Shown one piece after another: positions 1 through 5,879 of a stretch of DNA of 13,136 bases; the first letter of the stretch is position 1; the number at the start of each line of letters is the position of its first letter. The stretch spans positions 1 to 13,136 of the forward strand of contig DAAL01000108.1 of assembly GCA_001701065.1 (NCBI GenBank), read 5' to 3'. The DNA is from Bacteroidales bacterium GP4 (GTDB lineage: Bacteria > Bacteroidota > Bacteroidia > Bacteroidales > Muribaculaceae). The notes under the pieces are model-generated. The model was given only the letters and a program-made list of their open reading frames with translations. It was not told the origin of the DNA and did not search any database. The translations under genes were made by a program, and so were the position numbers.

Positions 1-28
1 GCAAGGAGATCCTGACGGGTCTCCTTGC
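1..28 (-). terminator. Hairpin downstream of fabG, likely terminator
   Basis: A perfect 9-bp inverted repeat (GCAAGGAGA at 1-9, TCTCCTTGC at 20-28) can be extended by a G-U pair and two C-G pairs to leave a 4-base loop. It lies 28 bases beyond the fabG stop codon on the minus strand, where a transcription terminator is expected. The T-run that would confirm an intrinsic terminator for leftward transcription would lie outside the window. There is no T-run on the right side, so use by a rightward gene is less likely. Confidence 0.6.
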
Positions 29-56
29 AATGAGTATACGGTTATTAAACTTGCGA

Positions 57-803
57 TTACATGTTCATACCGCCATCCACCTGGATTACCTGACCGGTAA
101 CGTAAGATGACATGTCAGAAGCCAAGAATACAGCCACATTGGCAATATCATCAACCTGACCTGCACGGCGCAACGGAATCTTCTTAGCCCATTCAGCACG
201 TATTTCCTCGGGAAGAGCAGCGGTCATTGCAGTTTCAATGAAACCGGGAGCGATAGCGTTGGCGCGGATGCCGCGTGAGCCCACTTCCTGAGCAATAGAC
301 TTGGCAAGAGCGATAAGACCTGCCTTAGATGCAGCATAGTTAGCCTGACCTGCATTACCATGCACACCAACAACTGAAGCCATGTTGATGATTGAACCTC
401 CACGCTGACGCATCATGATGGGAAGAACAGCGTTGATAAAGTTGAACGCACTCTTAAGGTTGACAGCGATAACAGCATCCCACTGCGCCTCGGTCATACG
501 CATCATAAGACCATCCTTGGTTATTCCGGCATTGTTGATGAGAATGTCGATTCTTCCGAAATCCTTCATTACTTCAGCCACAACTTCTTTGGTCTGATTG
601 AAATCAGCAGCATTGGAAGCGTATCCTTTAACCTTTACACCGAGTGCTTCAATTTCCTTTTCAGTAGCCTTACCGGTTTCGTCAATTACGAGATCGGTGA
701 ATGCGATGTTGGCGCCTTCTTGTGCAAATCTCAATGCAAGAGCTTTGCCTATACCGCGGGCTGCGCCTGTGATAAGAGCGGTTTTACCTTCGAGTAATTT
801 CAT
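57..803 (-). CDS. fabG: 3-oxoacyl-[acyl-carrier-protein] reductase FabG
   Basis: FabG reduces 3-oxoacyl-ACP to 3-hydroxyacyl-ACP with NAD(P)H, the first reductive step of each fatty-acid elongation cycle, in the cytoplasm as a tetramer. The 248-residue length is typical. Visible signatures of the classical SDR fold are the cofactor-binding TGAARGIG (residues 12-19), NNAG (90-93) and the tetrad N115, S143, Y156, K160 (YAASK). The C-terminal VTGQVIQVDGGMNM is also FabG-like. It follows the FabH-like synthase gene by 47 bases, so the two probably act in the same fatty-acid or acyl-chain pathway. A promoter-like TAATTTTG with a TTG 20 bases upstream lies in that gap, so fabG may be expressed both from the tetR operon and on its own. 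A more specialised hydroxyacyl or alcohol dehydrogenase role is possible, but the match to FabG is strong. Confidence 0.93.
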   Translation of the reverse strand: MKLLEGKTALITGAARGIGKALALRFAQEGANIAFTDLVIDETGKATEKEIEALGVKVKGYASNAADFNQTKEVVAEVMKDFGRIDILINNAGITKDGLMMRMTEAQWDAVIAVNLKSAFNFINAVLPIMMRQRGGSIINMASVVGVHGNAGQANYAASKAGLIALAKSIAQEVGSRGIRANAIAPGFIETAMTAALPEEIRAEWAKKIPLRRAGQVDDIANVAVFLASDMSSYVTGQVIQVDGGMNM

Positions 804-834
804 AATTATATAATGATTTTGTATTATGAGACGA

Positions 835-865
835 CAAAATTAGTGCTTTTTTAGATTTCAACCAA
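835..865 (-). promoter_or_regulatory. Candidate internal promoter for fabG
   Basis: Read on the minus strand, TAATTTTG (842 down to 835) fits the Bacteroidetes -7 box TAnnTTTG. A TTG (865 to 863) stands 20 bases upstream, the usual -33 spacing. The -33 element falls inside the last codons of the FabH-like gene. Predicted transcription would begin near 828 and give a leader of about 25 bases before the fabG ATG. Confidence 0.5.
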
Positions 866-1795
866 AAATGCACCGCAAGAATATCCTCCACCGAACACTG
901 TCAACCCCACTTTATCACCTTTCTTAAACCTATCGCGGTTTTGAGCGAAGACAAGCGCACAACTTGCGGAACCGGTATTACCCAGTTCTTCGATATTATT
1001 GAGGAATTTATCGGATGGCACTCCAAGCTGATGTTCCACCTGCGCCACGATTCGTTTGTTAGCCTGATGGGTTATGATGTAGTCAAGTCCGGAGGGAGCC
1101 ATGCCCTGTGCATTGGTGACCTTCTCAAGCGCATAGATAAGATTCTGACAAGCGTTGACAAACACATCCTTTCCGTCAGGCATCTCTATACCGCCTTCTT
1201 TAGGACGCAAGATGACACCTTCGGGACCTTTCCCTATATGTCCAAGAGCGCAGGTGAACACCTCTTTAATCTGCATGTCAGTATAAGCGACTTTATCAGC
1301 CGACAAGAAAAACGCTACTGCGGCATCACCCCATAAGTGTCCGCACTTGGGGTCGCTCTCATTGGAGTAATAAGTGTTATGCTCGGAGCACACGAGAATC
1401 GCTTTCTTAGCTTTCCCTGACGCAAAATAGGCATCCACAATCTCCAGCCCATTGACAAATGAAGAACATGCCGCCGACACATACAACGCTTTCGCGTCAC
1501 GGATATCGTACTTTCTTTGTGCCACATGAGCCAGTGTAGCTACAGTGTCGTAAGGGGAATAAGATGCCGATACAATGAGGTCCACATCCTTTATGTCGTA
1601 AGGCAACTGAGGAAGCGCATTCTCGATTGCATTCAATCCCATGGAATTATGCCCTTCATCGGGAGCAGCTTTTGAACGAGTCTTTATACCTGTTCTTTTG
1701 TAAATCCATTCATCGGTTAAACCGTTAACGTTCAAAAAATATTCATTGTCCACTCTCCCGGAGGGAACATAAAAGCCGGTAGCGTTAATATACAT
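851..1795 (-). CDS. FabH-like 3-oxoacyl-ACP synthase III family protein
   Basis: This is a thiolase-fold condensing enzyme of the ketoacyl synthase III group, which joins an acyl-CoA (or acyl-thioester) to malonyl-ACP to start acyl chains. The 314-residue length matches FabH. The C-H-N triad is visible: C110 in SAACSSF, H243 in the ITHQAN motif, and N273 in LGNTGSAS. The glycine-rich C-terminal FGGGYSCGAF is also typical. Around residues 147-160 the sequence (GHLWGDAAVAFF) departs from the LFGDGAGA form of housekeeping FabH, so it may be a paralogue with another primer specificity; no symbol is given for that reason. Its ATG is one base after the stop of the TetR gene (TAG-C-ATG), implying translational coupling, and fabG follows. 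Expression is therefore probably under the TetR regulator. Confidence 0.85.
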   Translation of the reverse strand: MYINATGFYVPSGRVDNEYFLNVNGLTDEWIYKRTGIKTRSKAAPDEGHNSMGLNAIENALPQLPYDIKDVDLIVSASYSPYDTVATLAHVAQRKYDIRDAKALYVSAACSSFVNGLEIVDAYFASGKAKKAILVCSEHNTYYSNESDPKCGHLWGDAAVAFFLSADKVAYTDMQIKEVFTCALGHIGKGPEGVILRPKEGGIEMPDGKDVFVNACQNLIYALEKVTNAQGMAPSGLDYIITHQANKRIVAQVEHQLGVPSDKFLNNIEELGNTGSASCALVFAQNRDRFKKGDKVGLTVFGGGYSCGAFLVEI

Positions 1796-1796
1796 G

Positions 1797-2393
1797 CTAA
1801 TTTGATTGTTTAAGATACGTCAGAATTAATTGTTTTAGTTGTTGTTTCATGAGGTTAAATTCCAGTCCAAACTGAGGCAATTGGTTTCTCACCACCGAAA
1901 TTTCTATTCCTTGAAACAATATAATAAGAGAAGTATAGGCTCCGGGGACATTTTCAGGCAGGAAATCGCCCGATTTTTGCCCTTCCTTAAGGATGCGTTT
2001 CAACATGGCAAGCTCTTTTTCTCCGGCAAGCGAACGCACACGCTCCACTCTTTTCATTTCTCCTACCAAGAATGCCCTCCAGTTGGTCGTGGCACGCTGG
2101 TGGTTGATGTTTTCCCGAAGTATATCAAGCCTCATGTCGATAAACTTCATCAACTTTTCCGTTGGGTTAAGATCGCTGTCCACAATTGCTCGCAGACGTT
2201 CTACAAGATGCTCGCTCTCCTTCTCCAGGACCGCACGATATATCTCTTTCTTGTTCTTGAAATAGGTGTAGATTGTGCGTCGACCTTTATCGGAGGCATT
2301 GGCGATATCACTCATTGTGGTATTCTCCATGCCTTTGTAGGCAAAGAGTTGACGAGCTACTTCTATCAATTTTTCTCTTGTTTTGGAGACCAT
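1797..2393 (-). CDS. TetR/AcrR family transcriptional regulator
   Basis: This is a one-component ligand-responsive DNA-binding protein. With the start at 2393 it is 198 residues, usual for the family. The N-terminal helix-turn-helix domain is clear (residues 1-50: TREKLIEVARQLFAYKG, then TTMSDIANASDKGRRTIYTYF), followed by a helical ligand-binding and dimerisation domain with no recognisable specificity. An in-frame ATG at 2432 would add 13 residues, but it overlaps the predicted -7 promoter box and lies upstream of the likely transcription start, so the ATG at 2393 is preferred. The gene heads a tight unit with the FabH-like synthase (1-base gap) and fabG, suggesting control of acyl-chain synthesis, analogous in role (not proven in ancestry) to FabR or FadR-type regulators. 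A perfect inverted repeat over the promoter suggests autorepression. Confidence 0.9.
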   Translation of the reverse strand: MVSKTREKLIEVARQLFAYKGMENTTMSDIANASDKGRRTIYTYFKNKKEIYRAVLEKESEHLVERLRAIVDSDLNPTEKLMKFIDMRLDILRENINHQRATTNWRAFLVGEMKRVERVRSLAGEKELAMLKRILKEGQKSGDFLPENVPGAYTSLIILFQGIEISVVRNQLPQFGLEFNLMKQQLKQLILTYLKQSN

Positions 2394-2397
2394 TTTG

Positions 2398-2424
2398 TTG
2401 CACAAATGAGGATTCAGTGTGCAA
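2398..2424. promoter_or_regulatory. Candidate TetR operator (inverted repeat)
   Basis: Perfect 7-bp arms TTGCACA (2398-2404) and TGTGCAA (2418-2424) are separated by 13 bases, so half-sites are 20 bp apart, about two helical turns. The repeat overlaps the tetR -7 box and spans the predicted transcription start just before the tetR ATG. That is where a self-repressing TetR protein would bind. The divergent SDR promoter lies about 55 bases away and might be affected too. Confidence 0.5.
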
Positions 2425-2429
2425 AAATA
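2422..2429 (-). promoter_or_regulatory. Candidate promoter -7 box of the tetR operon
   Basis: On the minus strand this reads TATTTTTG, fitting TAnnTTTG. The predicted start near 2415 gives a leader of about 20 bases to the ATG at 2393. No convincing TTG is found at -33. Confidence 0.5.
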
Positions 2430-2479
2430 CATAAAATTCCCTAATTACAGCACATTATTAGAATATTTTATTTTTTTAT

Positions 2480-2487
2480 TAACTTTG
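2480..2487 (+). promoter_or_regulatory. Candidate promoter -7 box of the SDR gene
   Basis: TAACTTTG fits TAnnTTTG and ends 23 bases before the SDR ATG at 2511. The upstream DNA is AT-rich without a clear -33 TTG. Confidence 0.55.
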
Positions 2488-2510
2488 TAAACTATAAATA
2501 TTGGTGAAAA

Positions 2511-3365
2511 ATGGCTGATAACTATCTTGAAAATAAAATGGAAGCGTACCGCGCAGGCAAGCTTTCGCCCCGTCGCACGGTGATTACTTCCTCTCGTCCG
2601 AAAAATATGTTTCCGTTGACATTCCCGCCCATGCGGGTTTTGGTTACCGGCGGAGCCTGCGGCATAGGACGAGGTATTGTTGAAATATTCCGTGAGATAG
2701 GCGCGCAAGTGGCATTTTGCGACATAAAGAAAGCCGAAGGAACTGCTCTTACACAGCGCATAGGCGCACGGTTCTACCCTCTTGATGTCACTGATGAAAG
2801 CAATCTGACAAAATGCGTTCTCGACATATTCTCCCATTGGGGCGATATCGACGTGGTTGTGAACAATGTGGGTATAAGCGAATTTAAGCCTATCGAGGAC
2901 ATGGATGTTGAGTTTTGGGATAAGGTAATGGATACCAATGTGCGTCCTGCATTCATAATAGCACGACTGCTTGCCAGTCACCGTAAGGAAAATAATAAAT
3001 CGGGCGGCACCATAATCAATATATCCTCTACCCGATACCTCCAAAGCGAACCTGACACTGTGGCTTATTCAGCATCGAAAGGCGCAGTGACTTCGCTCAC
3101 TCACTCGCTGATGGCTTCAATGGCGAAATACGGCATAACCTCCAACGCCATTGCCCCCGGATGGATTGATGTCAGGACTGACCGGGAAAAAGAGGAGCAG
3201 CCCATCACGGAAGCCGAGCGCATGTTTCATCCATCAGGAAGAATAGGAGCACCTGACGATATCGCAAGACTGGCATTGTTTCTCGCCCATCCCGCCAATA
3301 ATTTCATAAACGGGGCTGTAATCCCTGTCGACGGCGGCATGACGCACAAAATGATTTACGACTAA
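2511..3365 (+). CDS. SDR family oxidoreductase with N-terminal extension
   Basis: This is an NAD(P)-dependent short-chain dehydrogenase/reductase of unknown substrate, 284 residues. The classical SDR core begins only at residue 41: TGGACGIG (46-53), NNVG (118-121), N143, S173, and Y186/K190 (YSASK), with IAPGWID after the catalytic site and VDGG near the C-terminus. All catalytic residues are present. An acidic D71 at the end of the second strand suggests NAD(H) preference. Residues 1-40 (starting MADNYLENKMEAYRAGKLSP) are a basic, partly helical extension absent from ordinary 245-250-residue SDRs. The start at 2511 is supported by the TAACTTTG box 23 bases upstream. It is divergent from the tetR-fabH-like-fabG unit, so shared control is possible. 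The first of two 38-bp direct repeats begins at its stop codon. Confidence 0.88.
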   Translation: MADNYLENKMEAYRAGKLSPRRTVITSSRPKNMFPLTFPPMRVLVTGGACGIGRGIVEIFREIGAQVAFCDIKKAEGTALTQRIGARFYPLDVTDESNLTKCVLDIFSHWGDIDVVVNNVGISEFKPIEDMDVEFWDKVMDTNVRPAFIIARLLASHRKENNKSGGTIINISSTRYLQSEPDTVAYSASKGAVTSLTHSLMASMAKYGITSNAIAPGWIDVRTDREKEEQPITEAERMFHPSGRIGAPDDIARLALFLAHPANNFINGAVIPVDGGMTHKMIYD

Positions 3366-3398
3366 ACAAAAAGAGATGCCATATCCTTTGCTGATACG
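3361..3398 (+). repeat. Left 38-bp direct repeat (degenerate terminator copy)
   Basis: These 38 bases recur at 4168-4205 with one difference (T at 3387, C at 4194). The repeat includes the SDR stop codon. At the right-hand copy the sequence continues into the second arm of a strong terminator hairpin. Here the following bases (about 3399-3414) keep only ATCTCT, so the stem shrinks to about 6 bp plus the inner TATC/GATA pairing. The 807-base offset brackets the GNAT cassette. Confidence 0.9.
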
Positions 3399-3439
3399 AG
3401 TTTATCTCTAAAAATGCTAAAAATCCCAGAAAATTGTTT

Positions 3440-3447
3440 TATCTTTG
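3440..3447 (+). promoter_or_regulatory. Candidate promoter -7 box of the GNAT cassette
   Basis: TATCTTTG fits TAnnTTTG. The predicted start near 3454 would leave only about 18-20 bases before the ATA codons at 3472/3475, matching the short leaders seen elsewhere in the window. The promoter lies inside the repeat-flanked segment, so the cassette carries its own. Confidence 0.55.
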
Positions 3448-3474
3448 TAATCAATTAACTAAATACCTTAGATA

Positions 3475-3621
3475 ATAAAAGAAACCCCTGTATTAAAGGG
3501 GAAGGACGCTGAACGATTCGCACAGCGAATGGCAACAGTAGGAAGAGCCACTCCAAAAGAAATAGAGGCGGCTCGTAAAGCGTATGAAGCATTCAAGGCT
3601 ATTAGTACATTTCCAATGTGA
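3475..3621 (+). CDS. Small antitoxin-like ORF without a canonical start codon
   Basis: An open frame runs from just after a TAG at 3469-3471 to TGA at 3619-3621. It encodes about 48 residues: KETPVLKGKDAERFAQRM, then a charged, helix-prone stretch (TPKEIEAARKAYEAFKA), ending STFPM. The stop overlaps the GNAT ATG by one base (ATGTGATG), typical of translationally coupled toxin-antitoxin pairs. The only ATG (3529) would give 30 residues and discard the TPVLKGKDAERF part, which I recall, without certainty, from small proteins encoded beside GNAT genes. Starts near the promoter are ATA (3472 or 3475), so either a rare AUA start is used, the start was lost by mutation, or the short form is made. 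I infer an antitoxin-like role from layout only; it is not a recognisable DUF1778 ribbon-helix-helix protein. Confidence 0.5.
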   Translation: MKETPVLKGKDAERFAQRMATVGRATPKEIEAARKAYEAFKAISTFPM

Positions 3622-4160
3622 TGACGGATTTTGATAATTTCACTTTCCGTCAGATTGAAGCTAATACCAAGATAAAACCTTTTGATTGTGGCGATTCTGA
3701 CCTGAATGCTTTTCTTTTTGATGATGCCAAGAACTATCTTGACGCAATGTTGGCGGTTACGTATTTGCTTGAAGATAATGAAAAGGATAAAACGGTCGCA
3801 TATTATTGCTTACTCAATGATAAAATAGAGATTAACCCTGATGAAAAATCAAAATGGAATAAAATTAATAGAAAAATTCCTAACAACAAACGCTATCATG
3901 CTTATCCGGCAGTAAAGATTGGGCGATTAGGTGTAGCGCAGGAGTATTCTCATCGACACATAGGTCAAATGGTGCTAATGCAAATTAAAATGATATTTTC
4001 ACGAATGACATTAAGCGGATGTCGATTCCTTACTGTCGATGCTTATAGAGATGCCGTGCCGTTCTATGAAAAATGTGGATTCCACTTTCTGTCAGATAAT
4101 GATGCAACAGAGAAAACTCGGGCGATGTATTTTGACCTTATGTATTACAGAAAGTATTGA
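3621..4160 (+). CDS. GNAT family N-acetyltransferase, TacT/AtaT-like (putative toxin)
   Basis: This is a GCN5-related acetyltransferase that would transfer acetyl from acetyl-CoA to an amine; relatives with this layout (TacT, AtaT) acetylate aminoacyl-tRNA and block translation. With ATG 3621 it has 179 residues; a GTG at 3618 is possible but less likely. Features seen: FDCGDSDLNAFL (21-32), a hallmark of the TacT-like branch; the beta4 segment KIGRLGVAQEYS (99-110) with the acetyl-CoA loop HRHIGQ (111-116), where one usual glycine is His; and DAYRDAVPFYEKCGF (130-144), with Y139 where TacT has its catalytic Tyr. The start overlaps the stop of the upstream small ORF. The gene looks more AT-rich than its neighbours, suggesting transfer. 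Toxicity is inferred; it could be an ordinary acetyltransferase. Confidence 0.82.
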   Translation: MTDFDNFTFRQIEANTKIKPFDCGDSDLNAFLFDDAKNYLDAMLAVTYLLEDNEKDKTVAYYCLLNDKIEINPDEKSKWNKINRKIPNNKRYHAYPAVKIGRLGVAQEYSHRHIGQMVLMQIKMIFSRMTLSGCRFLTVDAYRDAVPFYEKCGFHFLSDNDATEKTRAMYFDLMYYRKY

Positions 4161-4167
4161 AAACCTT

Positions 4168-4205
4168 ACTAAACAAAAAGAGATGCCATATCCCTTGCTG
4201 ATACG
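4168..4205 (+). repeat. Right 38-bp direct repeat (left part of intact terminator)
   Basis: This copy matches 3361-3398 in 37 of 38 positions. It begins 7 bases after the GNAT stop codon and covers the left arm and loop of the terminator at 4177-4215. The repeat ends almost exactly where the right arm begins. Confidence 0.9.
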
Positions 4206-4215
4206 GCATCTCTTT
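4177..4215. terminator. Bidirectional intrinsic terminator between GNAT and GH30 genes
   Basis: An 11-bp perfect stem (AAAGAGATGCC 4177-4187, GGCATCTCTTT 4205-4215) continues past one A-C mismatch with TATC/GATA, giving about 15 pairs and a 7-base loop. An A-run precedes it and T-rich bases follow, so it can stop transcription both ways. It sits between convergent genes: the GNAT gene ends at 4160 and the minus-strand GH30 gene at 4232. Confidence 0.88.
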
Positions 4216-4231
4216 ATTTGTGTTTTGATTT

Positions 4232-5746
4232 TTATTTTTCGACGAAAGTGTGCATGGAGTGCGGAGCAAGGGTTGTGTTAAGATACTTCTTTCCAACCTT
4301 AATAGATACGGTTGCCGCCTCATCTTTCAAATTGCCCACGATTACGATGTTTTTGCCGTCGGAACGCTTAACTTTCAGCACCGGGATTTTGTCAGCTCCT
4401 TCCCCTTTGGACGCTTCCACGACCGAGCCGTTATCGATGAAGTTGGCATAGTGCTTCACCGCATAATATTCAGGCGTAAGGGTCGCTGTCCCCTTTCCTG
4501 AATCAACTCTTATCAAAGCATTCTGTTTCCATCCCCACGGGCTCTCTCCGTTGTCGGCAAGTATCACGTTCCAAAAGTTATATTGGGTGCAGCCATTGGC
4601 GAGATAGTGATTTATAAGTTCAAAAGTGTGCTCGCCGGCTCCATGGTCAAACGAACCCCATCCGCATTCGCTTTCAGTGCTCATAAATTCCCAGTCGGGG
4701 TGTTGACGGCGAATCTCAGGGAGAATCTCTCTGCCTTCCCACTGGAATCCCATGCCTGAGATAGAGTTCCTTAACCCTTCATCGGACAAAACGTCCTCCA
4801 CATGATCGAGACGGTTGGTGTTGAATGTCCCCAGGAAAAGCTTCACATCGGGATGATGACGCTTCAGCGTAGGAGCGAGATAGTCCCTGTTGAAGCGTTG
4901 AATGCTTGGAGTGGTCCATGCGCAACCGGGATAAGGAGTATAACTGTAAGCTTCATTCTGGTACATAATCATACCTATGTCTATACCCTCCTTTTTATAT
5001 TCATCGATGAATCGGCAGAAATAATTGGCATAGGTCTGCAGATACCGTGGATCCTGAATAAAATAATCCACCGTGGCGAGTTGACGAGGGAATACACCGT
5101 CACGTGGTCTGGTGAGCTTCATTTCGTCCGCATCAGGATCTCCGCCAATACCGCTGAACAGAATATAATCGATGTCAGGCGACTGGTTATTATATTTGCT
5201 GCTGAGTACGGGATAATCATGGTTGATTTTCATCCATGACGGCGGTGACCATGGCGATGCCCAAAACCTCATATCGGGATTCTGTGCCTGTGCGCTCTTG
5301 ATAAATGGTATTATTGCTTCCCGGTCACGGTCGATATTGAAATATTTAAGCTCGAAATCGCCCGACACTTCATCGCAGCTATACCATGAGCGTGCATAAT
5401 CGTTAGCTCCGGGAGAGATTCTGCCCAATGAGAATTTTAAGTCACCCGAAGGATTGAAAAGGTTATAGATAATATTGTTACGGTCTCTTTCAGGCAACAT
5501 CTGCAACGCATCCCAGTCAAGCTCGTTGAACGTAGCTCCCCATGCCTTAAACGGCATATTGGGTATCACGGCATCAGGGACATCCACTACTTTATGGCGC
5601 GCTTTCCCCGACAATTTAACGGTGGACTGCTTCCAGTAATTGTCCTTTTCCGAAGAATAATGAGTATAACTTTGTGCTTCGGCTGTGACGGCAGCCAACG
5701 ACAAGCACAATGCACCTGTAATTTTAAAGCATTTTGTGATGGTCAT
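4232..5746 (-). CDS. Secreted glycoside hydrolase family 30 enzyme
   Basis: This is a retaining beta-glycosidase of clan GH-A, related to glucosylceramidase and beta-1,6-glucanase, with 504 residues. A Sec signal peptide is visible (basic MTITKCFK, hydrophobic 9-20, likely cleavage after AEA at 22-24), so it works in the periplasm or outside; no lipobox was found. Residues about 65-430 form the (beta/alpha)8 barrel with the GH30 hallmark WASPWSPPSWMK (162-173). The acid/base is E265 (MYQNEAY) and the nucleophile is E358 or E360 in MSTESECGW. The C-terminal part (about 430-504) is the usual GH30 beta-sandwich, ending APHSMHTFVEK. The substrate cannot be set from sequence alone. It stands alone, without SusC/SusD or other carbohydrate-use genes in view. 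Its promoter faces that of the aminotransferase. Confidence 0.9.
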   Translation of the reverse strand: MTITKCFKITGALCLSLAAVTAEAQSYTHYSSEKDNYWKQSTVKLSGKARHKVVDVPDAVIPNMPFKAWGATFNELDWDALQMLPERDRNNIIYNLFNPSGDLKFSLGRISPGANDYARSWYSCDEVSGDFELKYFNIDRDREAIIPFIKSAQAQNPDMRFWASPWSPPSWMKINHDYPVLSSKYNNQSPDIDYILFSGIGGDPDADEMKLTRPRDGVFPRQLATVDYFIQDPRYLQTYANYFCRFIDEYKKEGIDIGMIMYQNEAYSYTPYPGCAWTTPSIQRFNRDYLAPTLKRHHPDVKLFLGTFNTNRLDHVEDVLSDEGLRNSISGMGFQWEGREILPEIRRQHPDWEFMSTESECGWGSFDHGAGEHTFELINHYLANGCTQYNFWNVILADNGESPWGWKQNALIRVDSGKGTATLTPEYYAVKHYANFIDNGSVVEASKGEGADKIPVLKVKRSDGKNIVIVGNLKDEAATVSIKVGKKYLNTTLAPHSMHTFVEK

Positions 5747-5781
5747 GAAAAATTATGGTTATTAAGGTTAATAAGTAACTA

Positions 5782-5789
5782 CAAAGGTA
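5782..5789 (-). promoter_or_regulatory. Candidate promoter -7 box of the GH30 gene
   Basis: On the minus strand this reads TACCTTTG, fitting TAnnTTTG, 35 bases before the GH30 ATG. The wider 12-mer GTTACCTTTGTA is identical to that of the divergent aminotransferase promoter. Confidence 0.6.
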
Positions 5790-5853
5790 ACAATTTTTTC
5801 GCGTTTTCACTCATTAACACGCTACAAAGTGCTGATTAAATCGAATAAATAGT

Positions 5854-5861
5854 TACCTTTG
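5854..5861 (+). promoter_or_regulatory. Candidate promoter -7 box of the aminotransferase operon
   Basis: TACCTTTG fits TAnnTTTG and ends 18 bases before the ATG at 5880. It is set in the same 12-mer (GTTACCTTTGTA, 5852-5863) found inverted at 5780-5791 for the GH30 gene. No clear -33 TTG is visible. Confidence 0.65.
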
Positions 5862-5879
5862 TAAAAAAATTTAAAAATT

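Noticed and set aside
941..1336. 131-codon plus-strand open frame inside the FabH-like gene
   Set aside because: It is antisense to a gene with a complete catalytic triad and has no family signature or promoter.
3361..4205. Insertion sequence or MITE
   Set aside because: No terminal inverted repeats or transposase were found, and a 38-bp duplication is far longer than normal target-site duplications; treated instead as a repeat-flanked cassette.
5705..5746. Lipoprotein signal in the GH30 enzyme (Cys14)
   Set aside because: Residues before Cys14 (GAL) do not fit a lipobox, and an ordinary cleavage site after AEA (22-24) is present.
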